Both the position numbers and the translations under genes were made by a program. This document shows positions 34,231-45,180 of a stretch of 64,000 bases of DNA, one piece after another. Below the pieces are notes generated by a model. It had not been told where the DNA came from, made no database searches, and saw only the letters and a list, made by a program, of their open reading frames with translations. The DNA is from Phragmites australis (lineage: Eukaryota > Streptophyta > Magnoliopsida > Poales > Poaceae): NCBI RefSeq assembly GCF_958298935.1, contig NC_084924.1, positions 28,617,819 through 28,681,818 on the forward strand, written 5' to 3'. The first letter of the stretch is position 1, and each line of letters opens with the position of its first letter.

Positions 34231-35040
34231 TTGCTGTTCATGTTTTTTTAGATGGATTACTACTAAATTCTTGTAATATTTTATTGCATAGGAACATAAG
34301 AGAAGCACCACAACCTTACTCGGGCGTCACTCCTCAAAGGCCAAGTCTACTCGGACTCAAGGCTGAGCTCTAGTCGTGGTTGTGGTCGAAGTCGTGGTCA
34401 TGGTCGAAGTCGAGTTCCAGGATAACACATCAGTAAAACGGGTATAACTCTCTCATACAAAGTCCATTTTAAGCAATCTTAGACATTCTGTAAAGCTTAC
34501 GACGAGCCCTTTCCAATGAATATGAGCTCGACCAGATATTCCTTATAGTTAGTCAGAGTCAAAGGAATAAGATGTTGCATCACCGTTTTGAACCCTGCCG
34601 GGTTTTGTAATCGTGTCGGAGTCAGAGTCCAGGTTGTGCACGCCTCTCTCCACAGTTGCACAACTCTAGGTCGACCTTCTCATGCCCCCCTATATATACA
34701 CATTAGCCATCGTAGTTTAGGTTTGAGTTTACCTTAGATTATTCTGTTTAATACAGTTTTATCGTTTATCGGTTTGTTGAACTCAAAACTCGAGTGTTTT
34801 ATTGGTAATTAGCAATATTCAGATTGCATCTACCTGTTCTTGCTTGTGTTTTCAATTCGCTTGCAGGAAAAGCTTTCTTGGCGAGGTCAACCGTGTCTTG
34901 GCACGGTCGATAACCACAGAGTAGTGGTGTAGTGATTGCGAGGGTTCTTGATCTGTTCTGATCGGAGCCTTTGGATCATTAAAGTCGAAATTCCACTAAT
35001 GGACTTATTATATTACCTTCAGAAGATCGGACAAACGCGC
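34231..35040. other. Inserted LTR-like sequence of unknown family
   Basis: This stretch separates GC-rich minus-strand pieces of the PIF/Pong element. It carries a CCCCCCTATATATACAC promoter-like motif near 34690, a T-rich leader-like region and a long non-coding tail, resembling an LTR. I found no convincing TG...CA borders or target duplication, so it is not called an element. Confidence 0.35.
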
Positions 35041-35333
35041 ATCAGCAGATCCGGCGAGCCTCCCTCAAATTGACCATCCACAAATCAGAAAGATGCAAAG
35101 GGGATGAGATAAAAACGGACCTACCGGGTGGTGGCGCGAAGGGAGGATTTGTGGTGACGGTTGCTTGGTAGCGAGAATGCGTCCTTTGCCAGATGTGACG
35201 ACCAAAGTCGTGGGGATGAGGAACCCTCACAATAGCGATGTGGGTAGCAAATCAGTTAGAGATTGCTTTTAGTTGCTGTTTGTTAAAAATTAGAGTAGCA
35301 AGTTAGATAAAGATTGGATTGGAGTTGCTCTTA

Positions 35334-35701
35334 GGCCATGCACAATGCAGTGGTATGGCAGACGCTTATAGGTAGCTTACATCGTTTTCGTGCCACCGTG
35401 GAACTCAGTGCAATGCTTTGTTATGATTTTGACGAGGCGTTCGACGCCTGGAGTGACCACACGCGCGGAAGGGGAAGCGTGTGCTCCAGGCCGTCGGTTT
35501 CCAACGTGATTAGCACTGGAAGTTAGCTTTTTATGCTTGATTACCGTTGGGGTTTTCAGGCGCTTAAGAACTCTTTAGTTTTGCCAAACTAAATAAGCAT
35601 CTGTAAGATCATTTTCCATTAGACCTTGAGACTCTTGTATAGTTGATTTGTCATTCCCAGTCTTTAAGCATCTATTTAAGCATCATTGTATTGTACGTGC
35701 C
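35334..35701. mobile_element. MITE-like element with GGCCATGCACAATGC ends
   Basis: The left edge GGCCATGCACAATGCAGTGG and the reverse complement of the right edge GGCACGTACAATACAATG are similar over about 18 bp. The element is 368 bp, non-coding, and abuts the TTA at the end of the PIF/Pong element. A target duplication is not clear, so the superfamily is left open. Confidence 0.4.
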
Positions 35702-35850
35702 GAACCTTTAAAAACAACATAACTCAGAAACATGCGAGAGCAATGCGTGTCCAAATCACGAAAGCGTAGTTTGTTCCTATCCAAGTTGAAAGGCGCATTT
35801 GTTCCAGTCGTCAATGTGGTCCCCACGTTTCACTGGCATCTATTACATAT

Positions 35851-36773
35851 ATTAAAGAGGGCAAGCTACTGTTAATATGAGTCTCATATGCGCACGTATA
35901 TGTATACATATGCATATATATGTATATATATACGGACACACACATTTATATATACATACACGTACATATACATATATATACACATATTTCTCGAAATTTT
36001 TTAGAAAAATAGCAAAAAAAATAGTTATATTGATGAACCGGTAGAAATAATTTAAAATGCATATAAAATATCTAAAACTCAAAAAATATAAAATAAATTT
36101 AGTTAGCTTCGTATTACTATCGTCTACATGTTAAAATTATATGCATAGATGAAAGTACCATTGTTTTTTTCATAATTAAATAAATGTATTAAATATTGAT
36201 AAATTTATAAATAAATATTGAGACATCCAAAATTGATGAACTCAATTTTTTTAAGTTCTCTTTTGTTATGCTCTACGCCGCACCAATCCGGCTAGTTAAT
36301 AGATTAAAGGCGAAGAATCGGAGGCCAACAAGGGCAAATATTATAGCTACTGTTTATATAGGTCTAGCATATATGTACGTATATATGGATATATATATAT
36401 ATGTATAAGTATATATATACATATAGATATGTATAATATAATTTTACTTTCGGGAAATTCTAGAAAAATGTCAAAATTAATATTAGTTATATTAATAAAT
36501 CGGTTGAAATAATCTAAAATGCAAATAAAAATATATAAAACTCAAAAAGATATGAAACAAATGTTGTTAGGTTCGTATTACTGTCGTCTACATATTAAAA
36601 TTATATGTATATATGAAAGTACTACTATTTTTCTTATATAATTAAATGTGTTCAATATCGATAAATTTATAAATAGATATTAAGATGTCTAAAATTAGCG
36701 AATCTAATTTTTTCAGTATTTTTTTTATCATGCTCGGTGAAAAAAAGGGGCGCGCGCTAATCCGGCTAGTTAC
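35851..36773. repeat. Tandem duplication, period about 474 bp, upstream of ACINUS-like gene
   Basis: Two diverged head-to-tail copies, 35851-36300 and about 36302-36773. They share in order an AAGCTACTG/TAGCTACTG start, a TATATA-rich tract, TTCTAGAAAAAT-like and AAAATGCA-AAAACTCAAAAA stretches, TCGTATTACT-TCGTCTACAT, and the end AATCCGGCTAGTT. Each copy ends CTAGT after a GC-rich hairpin-like stretch, as Helitron 3' ends do, but no diagnostic Helitron 5' end or gene is seen. Confidence 0.75.
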
Positions 36774-36779
36774 ACCCCA

Positions 36780-37111
36780 CGCTGCAACAAAAGACCAAAC
36801 CTCTCCATCGCCTCGCCGTGGCCCGCACACCACATCACCCTCTCCTCTCCTGCTCGCCTCGCCCCAGCATCACGCGAACTGCGCCGCGCTCCAATCCCCC
36901 CGATAACTTTCCCCAATTCTCCTGTCAATCCCCTCCAATCTAGCGTCTCTTATCCCCCCTCCGCTATCCGTCTGTATTTCTTTCGACATTTTTTTTGGGA
37001 ATTTTTCGGTGCTTTTTTGATTGTTTCTTTCAGGAGCGCGTGGTCTCGGAGGATTCGCGGCGGCTGGTGCGTGGAATCGACTCCTCCCCTCACGCGTTTT
37101 GCGATTTTTTG
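36780..37111 (+). promoter_or_regulatory. Promoter-proximal region and 5' UTR exon of the ACINUS-like gene
   Basis: CT-rich, GC-elevated sequence typical of a grass 5' UTR starts near 36780. No TATA box is evident. A plausible splice donor, TTTTTTG|GTAGGT, lies at 37111/37112. It would join the acceptor GGCAG at 37933 across an 820-bp intron in the 5' UTR. Exact start and donor are inferred. Confidence 0.5.
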
Positions 37112-37933
37112 GTAGGTTTTGTTTGGGGTTTCGGTTTTGATCTGACGGGTCCGTGTTTCTAGGGCTAGGGTTTTGGCCTCTCAGTGAAGGGTGGTGCGCC
37201 GTCCGTGCCGTGGGATATCTCGGAGCGAGGATTGTCAGGTTAGCGCTACTCCGATGCCCTTATATTTTACCTTCCGCGTCTTGCGCGATTTATTCGATGG
37301 CGAGGGATTTAGGAGTAGTGTACGGTCAGCTCCGCGATATATGTGGATATGTTCGTTGTAAATTCGTTGCGGAGGACAAAACTGGTTGTAATTTCGTTGC
37401 CTTTGTTAATGAAATCCGGGGATAACCCGTTCTGGAAAAAATATGTGGATATGTTCTTTGATTTTGACACCTCACGTGGTTTCCTCATGGAATTCTGCGT
37501 TAGTGAGATGGTTTTGGTGCCCCTTAGAGTGAAATATCTTGCTTTGGATGTGTGTTTGGTGGAATGTAGTGTGGGATCCATGTAGCGCGGAATCTGTGAT
37601 CAAACTTTTATAATTTCGCTCTGCTATGTTGTGGCTGACAGTTGCGTCCTATTATCATGCATTATGACCATTGTTTTGTTTAATAAATATTGAAAGGCAA
37701 GAAAGTTCTTGGTGTTATGAAATGAATAGCTGCTATGTTTCCACAAGACACATTGTCAAGTTCTTGCTTTTGCTCAACTGTAAAATTGATTGATTGTAAG
37801 CAACCAATTAATTAGTGGGAATTCTATAGTGCCCTTACTGTTTAGTATTCCATGAGTTCTGTGGAGTTAAAGCAATTGTGTTACTGAGATCTGATAATAT
37901 TGACTTGATTATATTGTTTTCTTCCATTGGCAG
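37112..37933 (+). other. 5' UTR intron of the ACINUS-like gene
   Basis: Intron between the non-coding first exon and the SAP-domain exon, with a T-rich tract before the CAG at 37931-37933. Reading frames inside it have no support as coding sequence. Long first introns in 5' UTRs are common in constitutively expressed plant genes. Confidence 0.6.
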
Positions 37934-37938
37934 TTACC

Positions 37939-40900
37939 ATGTCATCATATCCTGTGCTAAACAACCGACCGATTGATCAGTGGAGAGTTACTGATCTGAA
38001 AGATGAACTCCGTAAGAGGAGGCTCCCTGTTAAAGGTTTGAAAGAGGAACTTGTGAGGCGACTCTGCGACTCCATTCAGAGTGAACAAGCAGCTAACGAA
38101 GCTGTTGAAGATGTGGGAGTGAATGTGGCAGATGATCAGCTGTCTGATGCAATTGTTACCCAGGAAACTACAGTTACTATTACAGAAGTTCCTCAGGAAA
38201 CTGTGGTTCACGTCACTCAGCAAATTGAAGTTCCTCGCACCGAAGTTAGTCACGAATTCACGATTCCTGCCACTGGAGCCCTCCCCAGTGTTGATGTTGA
38301 AGCTTCCTTAAGTGAGGCCGAAGCAGCCGAAGGAGAAGCACCAGAATCAATTGATGTAGAAAATTCGGCATTTCAAGAAGTGCAACCTCATACTGAAACT
38401 AATGTTGAGCCTGTTCTCGAGAAGACCTCAGAGGTTCGCAATAATGAGACAATCATTGTCAATGATGCGACCAGTACTGATGTGAAGTCAGACCTGACCC
38501 CTTCTGAAGTCAACTCTGATGTCACCGAAGCAAGCAAAATTCAACAAGAGGATTCAGCACCAGCACGTGTGGATGCCTTCACATCAGATACTGATCCTAT
38601 GGATAGTGATGTTGCCCCAGCTGCACCAATAAGTAATGATGGAGAGAAAATGGTACCTAACAATGATTTGGGTGACAGTTTTTCAATGTCTGACGAAGAG
38701 CGCAAAGATTCTAAGCTTGTGAACGAGGACCGGGAGCCCATTGTATCAAAACCAAATAATCAGGTACCTGAGGTTACCCCAGATTTAGGGTCTCAAATTA
38801 AGTGTGAGTTGATTTCTAGCGATGATATATCAACTAACAAAAAGAATTATATAGAGGATAACTTGAATGCTAATAATTTTGATTTAGAGTTAGAGGTTAA
38901 GCCGATGATGGTCGAACCATCACCCGGCATTACTTCCTTAGGTGGAGATTTGCAACCACTGGATGATGAGAAAGAGTTGGTTAAGAACCAGTCATCTTTG
39001 GAAGACATAGATTCCACAGCTAATGTGGACTCATACAAGAAAGATAGTCCTGAAGGTGGTTCTCCAGAGAAATTAAATTTAGATAGGAGTTCAGGTGACG
39101 AGTCAATGGAGGAGGATGTCATGGAGATTAAGCAAGTTGAGTCCAATATGAAATCTGATGATCTCAGAGGAAAGACTGACCTTAGCTCCGAAGATGTGAA
39201 AGAGGTGACCCTCCCTGGTTCTGTTGTTGAGGCTTCCTCTGTTGATATCAAGGATGTTATAGCTGAAGAAAAGCCAGCAGCTTTAGCAGAAAAGAGGAAA
39301 CTTGAAGGTTTGTTTCTCTATTACAATTCCTTTCTGCTTTGTTTTATTGTAATGTATCTTTAAACTACCTTACAGTTTTTTATTCTGCCTGGAGTGCCTT
39401 GAACACATATTTCTGCGTGCATACATCATAGCTTTACCTGGCATAAAGTTCACATCTTGAGTCATATGATCCTTGCAATTCTGACCACATGCAAATGTTG
39501 CACATATATTTATACCAGCTTGGTGACTTTGCTTTGATCTGCAGTGGCTTTGCAGCCATGAGGGACATTTATGCTTTCATTGGAAGTTTTAAGCAATACT
39601 TCCTCCATTAAAAAATGAGGCATCTTTTATTATGGAAAAGTCAAACTATATATTTTGACCAACACTGGGACAAATTATAAGTTTGTTCAGTGTATAAAAA
39701 TTATACCACTAGATTCATACTTCAAAATGCTTTGAAATTATTGGTTTTGTAACTATAAATATATTTTGTGAGAAAACAGTGGCCAAAGTCAAACTTTGAA
39801 GACCGAACCAAAACAAAATACACCTTGTATTCTTCAATGGGGCTAGTAATTTGTGGGGACATCATCAGATCATCCACAAGGAAAATGCTTACTTCTGAAT
39901 TTACTGTTTATGCAAGGACATTCCTTCTCTCTAGGAGAAATTTGGTGTTACACATTTTTCATTTAGTATTCTTGTTAAGTTGTTGAATTAAAGCCTTCAA
40001 CACTAGATGATTTTATCTAATTGTATAGCTTGCATCAAGCTTGAAGTTATTGTAGTTTTTGTATTTTTTATCATTATTACTTCAATCCTTTTACCATCCT
40101 TCATAAGTTTTCTTTATGCATGCAATGTAATGAGCATATGATCAATTGGTCATCAAGTTACTTACAGTTTGGATGGTCATTGAATTTGCAAGTGAAGTAG
40201 GATTACTGAATTAAATGTACAAGGTCTTTAAATTATATTTTAACTCCTGGTTGAATGCACAGCTGAAGAAATTGTTGCAAACATTGAACCGATCAAACGA
40301 CAGCGCCGATGGACTGCAGACAGTGGCAAAGTTCCAGAGAGACGAACATTAAGTCAAACTTATTCTGATGCTCCTAAGGATGTTTTTCAGCCTGCTTTAA
40401 AACGTTCTTTTGGGAGGTCTGATTCAACGGCTAGTGAAGATTCTCCGAAGGAGCGGATTGGTGAGACCTTGGCTCCTTGCTGATCCTCTGTTGTCTATAT
40501 GCTTCATCAGTGAATATCTGTGAACCTAATGTTTTTTCTTTGCTTCTCTGTTCCAGTGCCACCGCCCCAGAAACCTGCAACAACTTCCTTGAGAATTGAC
40601 CGATTTGTACGCCCGTTTACCCTGAAAGCTGTGCAAGAGCTTCTTGGTAAAACTGGATCAGTACAAAACTTCTGGATGGATCATATCAAGACCCATTGCT
40701 ATGTTACAGTATGTTCTCTTTGCAGTTCCAAGACTTGCGCTCTTATATTTACTTTGTTGCTTATTGCGAACCCTTGAAATGCAAAACAAAACTCATCCTC
40801 TTTTATGCTATATTACCAAAATAGATTCAGCATGCATAGGGTGTATAATATTTTTTACTGCATTCTTAAGCTAATGATGTGCAATAAGTAATAAATTGTG

Positions 40901-41646
40901 CTAAGCATATTTTAACGGATCATTCAATTGTTGCCATGAGCGATCCTGATACTGGACTAATTGCATTTTAGTCTGGCTTTATTGAATCAAAACTGTACTG
41001 ATAAATGATTAGTCTGTTTTAGTTTTTCATACACGATGCCAACAACGGATGTGTGCTTGAGAATGTAATACCCCTAGCTGACTCTTAGTTGAAAACATTT
41101 CTTGTGTGATGTTTGTTTCACTGTCTGTGTATATTCTGACTACATCGTTACACTGACTCTGCCTCATTTTGCACCTCTAATTTGCAGTTCTCCTCGGTGG
41201 ATGAAGCTGTGGCTACTAGGAATGCTGTCTACAACCTACAGTGGCCCCTGAACAATGGCAATCATTTGGTTGCTGAATTTGTTGATCCTCAGGACGTGAG
41301 GCTCAAGCTTGAATCCCCTCCCACGCCAGCAGCTCCTATTAGCCCAGCTGCTGCAAAGGTGCCTCCTGTTCAACAAGCTCAGGCTAATCAAAGTGTGCCA
41401 CGCCAGGCTGCTACACCAAGGGAGCATTTGCCACCACCGCTGCCTCTTGCTAAGCCCCCTACATCTGACCCGGCATCAGCAAGGGAGAGGCTTCCACCCA
41501 CTCCAAAGAAGCCCGAACCTCCTGTCGTGACACTTGATGATCTCTTCAGGAAGACACAATCCTCTCCAAGGATTTACTATCTGCCTTTATCAGAAGAGGA
41601 GGTGGCAGCCAAGCTTGCCGAACCGGGCAAAGGAAAAAAAGAATAG
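37939..41646 (+). CDS. ACINUS-like SAP-domain / RRM protein (four coding exons, 725 aa)
   Basis: The one apparently intact gene. Coding exons are 37939-39307, 40263-40460, 40557-40708 and 41188-41646, all with GT-AG introns and matching phases, giving 725 residues. Residues about 12-46 form a SAP domain (WRVTDLKDELRKRRLPVKGL), which binds nucleic acid or chromatin. Residues 50-450 are long, acidic and low-complexity. A basic segment (IEPIKRQRRW) follows. Residues about 532-612 form an RRM-like domain (LRIDRFVRPFTLKAVQELL) and then a proline-rich stretch. The C-terminus (DDLFRKTQSSPRIYYLPLSE) matches the RSB motif by which ACINUS binds RNPS1 and SAP18. This is the plant ACINUS architecture: a nuclear ASAP/PSAP scaffold acting in exon-junction-linked splicing and transcription. 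The ATG at 37939 is chosen as the first in-frame ATG after the acceptor. Confidence 0.93.
39599..39846. mobile_element. Stowaway-like MITE in intron of the ACINUS-like gene
   Basis: 248-bp non-coding element with ends CTTCCTCCATTAAA and (reverse complement) CTAGCCCCATTGAA, resembling the Stowaway CTCCCTCC terminus. It is flanked by TA on both sides, the Tc1/mariner target. It lies inside the 955-bp intron between the first and second coding exons and leaves the splice sites untouched. Confidence 0.65.
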
Positions 41647-41960
41647 GGGTATTGGCCTCCATTTTTCAGGGCTAGTGTGGTAGTCTATTGCGGTATGCCC
41701 ATATTTCTTTTGCCATGTGTTCTACTGAAGTTTTTTTTTTTTCAGAATAATGGTGAGATCTCATTCTTTTTCCTTTCACAGGAACATGATGTGCTGTGGT
41801 CGGCAGGTGGCAGGTGCTACTGCTGCAGTTAATTTGAAATAACAGGTGGTGGTGACTGCTGCTTGATACTTGCCACAAAGAGTAGTTGTAGCGCTGTTAT
41901 GTGAAAAAGGACTAGTGTAGAAGCCGCAGCTTGTATTTTCTACAGAAATTAGTTTTGGTT
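41647..41960 (+). other. 3' UTR of the ACINUS-like gene, possibly spliced
   Basis: Sequence after the stop contains GCG|GTATGC at about 41692 and a pyrimidine-rich tract ending TTTCACAG at about 41781, a plausible small 3' UTR intron. The end of the transcript was not identified; TTTGATGACTC and TGTATTAATTTATG stretches follow. Confidence 0.45.
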
Positions 41961-42049
41961 TGATGACTCCGTCTAGAGTGTATGTCTGTTACTTGGATTA
42001 TCTGAGATACTTGTATTAATTTATGCTGCCAGGTACTGTTGAGATACTG

Positions 42050-42373
42050 GTTTTATTTTATTTAGTCGGGAGAATGTTGGTGTTTCACAGTTTCAGATGC
42101 TTGGTTTGATTTAACCATTTCGCTTCATTGTTTGCATAATTTGTGGATGTCAAATGGACTTGGGCAAACTTAATAGAGGTGTTACCTTGACAAAATTGAG
42201 TACTGCTGCGATACAGGAATTATTTTAATTAGTCGGGAGAATGTCGGTGTTACAGATGCTTGGTTTGATTTAACCATTTCGCTTCGTTGTTTGCATAGTT
42301 TGTGGACGTCAAATGGAACTTGAGCAAACTTAATAGAAGAGTTACCTTGAGAAAATTGAGTACTGTGCACCTC
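42050..42373. repeat. Tandem duplication, 167-bp period, downstream of the ACINUS-like gene
   Basis: Two adjacent, slightly diverged copies share AGTCGGGAGAATGT, GATGCTTGGTTTGATTTAAC, TTTGCATA-TTTGTGGA and AATTGAGTACTG, offset by 167 bp (e.g. 42064 and 42231). Non-coding. Confidence 0.9.
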
Positions 42374-42830
42374 CATGGTCTTATTATGTCTCCTCCCAGC
42401 TACAAACATTTTCATTTTTTATTATCTGGAAGTCTGATGGGAGCAACCTCAGTAGAATCTGAATTCCGTTTAGTAACACATACTAGAAAATAATACGTCA
42501 TTGGCCCGTTGCAAGGTAGGAGTGTGCAATAAATCTATAATATTTTATAGAATCAACTAGCAAAAGAGGAACTGACGAAAGACGAGCACAAGCAAGAAAC
42601 TCCCCAAACCAAGGTTTAACTGGATATACATCTCTAAGTAGAGTACAAGATTACCTGCAACATAAGTAGAAACTATTGTCACAGTAAGAGTATAAGACTG
42701 TTGCTCCATGCACCATTTGATTAGGCAAGGTAGCACGTACTGGCTCACTATCGCTACGATTTGGCACAACAACTATGTTTTTTTCTACAAACTGTTTAAC
42801 ATATTGTATAAAAACTTCTATTATATATGT
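42374..42830. other. Intergenic DNA, nothing recognised
   Basis: AT-rich sequence between the duplicated segment and the CACTA terminus; no coding pattern or repeat recognised. Confidence 0.5.
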
Positions 42831-43839
42831 CACTATTACAGAAATTCTCATCAGTATCAGTTTAAAATCGCTATCAGTGACGGGTTTTAAACCGATACTG
42901 ATTACTCAACACTAATAGTCACTGACTATCAATGATGGATATAGAACGAACACTAAAAATCACTATCAGTATCGGTTGGTGGATCCAACCGACACTTATA
43001 GTTGATCCCGATTCAACGTTTTTTGAGAAAAAAAAGCTTCAAAACTTTTTCCGTGACCAGAGGCTACTCACCCGACCACGCTCAACATTCATAAGGTTAC
43101 GCGATATTCGCTCGCATGCAGCAACTAGGACTTGAACTCACGACCTCACAGCAGGTGCGCACATATGACCCCTCAAACCATCTCAGCTATCGTCCATTCA
43201 TGAGTATAGTATCAAAATAAATCTTTTTGACATCTTCTAATCGAATGTTTGAATGGCTATTTAGACATCTAAATTACCTCAAATGAAAAAATTATCAACT
43301 ACAAAGTTATACATCTCGTCAAGTTGTACGATGTTCACATAAAATTAATCTCAATCTGACCACTGTTGCAATTTTGTTATAATTATTTGAGGATTTAAAT
43401 GATCTCAAATTAAAAAAGTTTTCAACTATAAAGTTGTAGATCTCATCGAGAGCTATAATTTTCATATAGAGTTTTTCTTCATCCAACTTCATGTGAAAAG
43501 GTTATAAATTTTTAAGATGAGCTATGACAGTAACAATCATCAGTGGTAGTTTGTGGCTATAACCGATACTGATACTTACTATCAGTGGCGGTTCGTGGCT
43601 AGAACCGGTATTGATACTAATTATTAGTACCAGTTCATAACTAGAACTAACACTAATATATCAGTGTCGGTTCGTGACTAGAACCGTCACTGATACAATC
43701 ACTATCAGTGCTGGTTCATAGTTCCTCAGACGTTATTCGCATGTGGGAATTTAAGAATCGATACTGATACGTCTTCAATAGTGGTTACCGTTGAACCAGT
43801 ACCGATGAAACGCTATATATATAATGTTCTATAGTAGTG
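42831..43839. mobile_element. Non-autonomous CACTA element, 1.0 kb
   Basis: Starts CACTATTACAGAA and ends, in reverse complement, CACTACTATAGAA. Multiple sub-terminal repeats of the type TATCAGTGGCGGTT and AGAACCGGTATTGATA occur in both orientations near both ends, as in En/Spm elements, where they bind the TNPA-type protein. The interior is non-coding. The trinucleotides flanking it (TGT and CGC) do not match, so the target duplication is lost or one border is slightly off. Confidence 0.75.
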
Positions 43840-43920
43840 CGCAAAGCTATAGGCAGCTACATACAGAGCTAGCTAGCTTACAAGTTCTTGTTGCAAGACT
43901 ACACAAATGCACAAGTTCAG

Positions 43921-44034
43921 TTATAAACAAGTAGCTTTGTTTAAATCAAAACATGAGGCCACAAAGATATCAGGCCCTTTAAGTTATAAAGAAGTAGCTT
44001 TGTTTCAATCAAAACATAAGGCCACCAAGATATT
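43921..44034. repeat. 63-bp tandem duplication
   Basis: Two adjacent copies of TTATAAASAAGTAGCTTTG...GGCCACMAAGATAT, the second cut at 44036 by an LTR insertion. Confidence 0.85.
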
Positions 44035-45047
44035 AGTGTGAGGAACTGTCCAAATAGTATTCTAATTAAATATTAGAACAATCATTTGTTTAATTATGAT
44101 CAACCGGAATACCATCCTAGTAGTCCCGGTACGTATTTTATGCCCAAGATTAGAATACATGTCTTTCCAACATATAGCATCACGATAGAGCTTAAGAAAA
44201 AAACGAGTAATTAAATTATATTACAAGTTCGTAAGCATTCAACCATTTACAATAATTTACATCAAAAGAAAGCTAGGAGGATGAAAAATAGATCACCTTC
44301 AAACCAAAACTAGAAACTGCGCATCGGAAGATTAACATCTATGAACCAATAAAAACTAGGTGAAGCCATATACCCTTAGGCTCCTCCTAAAAGTCTCGCC
44401 CCACGAATAGCTTGCACTACTTATTCCCGCCACCTAAATCAACGGTCGTGAAGTAGCCAAACACGAGCTCCTCCTCTTCGGTAGAACCTGAAAGAGAAGC
44501 ATGAGTACGAAGATACTCACGATACTTAATCCATAATAGGTACATATAATAGCCCGACTCTAAAAATTATGCATTGAGTCATTAGTAAGGAGTAGACCAC
44601 AAGGATAAGTAAATTCATATGTGTAAGTAACCTAGACTTCTATGTGTGAGCATATGTACTTAACTCAAGGCACAACTACCTTGCAATATCAACCTGCACA
44701 TAAATATAAAAGGAACCATCTCCTGTAATCAATAGACCTCAATGACCAAACCTGACATACCATACCAATCTACCCAAATTCAGAAACTCTATGACAGATG
44801 CAAATGGATAGAAGAATGCTCATAACCGAGAGTGCGGCAACTCGAATTGTTCTTACACCCTGCTGGAGGTACAACTTTACCCACATGACCTATGTCCTTC
44901 CTCATGGCCTCGAGACAACCTTTCTCATACCCAGAACTACCCACTTGCACATGCCCCTATAGCACCAGGGTTACCACGAGCGAGTCTCGGGCACCTCTGG
45001 CTCCCTGCCACCTTGCTTCTCCTGTATTTTTCTTACACGTCATAGGG

Positions 45048-45180
45048 CCTTCTAAGCTTGACGGTTTTGTTCAGTTTGCATTAAGACATCCGCCATACTC
45101 GGCGGCGGAGGCTGTACAGAATTGTTCTCATTGGAACCCTCAAGAAGATCTTCCAGACTTTGGCGGGTTCTCATCCTATT
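45048..45180 (-). pseudogene. Gag start fragment of chromovirus copy C
   Basis: On the minus strand from about 45176 the sequence reads as the gag N-terminus of copy B (ATGAGAACCCGCCAAAGTC at the DNA level, with the MADVLMQ-like segment following). It is joined directly to LTR sequence at about 45047, so gag is cut after some 40 codons. Confidence 0.75.

Larger units (their letters stand above)
28934..35330. mobile_element. PIF/Pong-like DNA transposon, 6.4 kb
   Basis: Left end GAGCATCTCCAACC and right end (reverse complement) GAGCAACTCCAATCC, each flanked by TTA (28931-28933 and 35331-35333), the TWA target preferred by PIF/Harbinger transposases. A PIF transposase remnant starts about 300 bp inside the left end on the plus strand. 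A Myb/SANT-like ORF1 remnant runs inward from the right half on the minus strand. A minisatellite array lies between them. Both genes are broken, so the copy is inactive. Terminal similarity is short, so pairing of these two ends is likely but not certain. Confidence 0.65.

Noticed and set aside
38541..39251. Minus-strand frames of 66 and 134 codons inside the ACINUS-like exon
   Set aside because: Shadows of the acidic serine-rich coding strand; no start context or family similarity.
39308..39363. Continuation of the first coding exon to a stop at 39363
   Set aside because: A GT donor at 39308 and matching phases with later exons show this is intron sequence. An alternative truncated isoform by intron retention is possible but unsupported.
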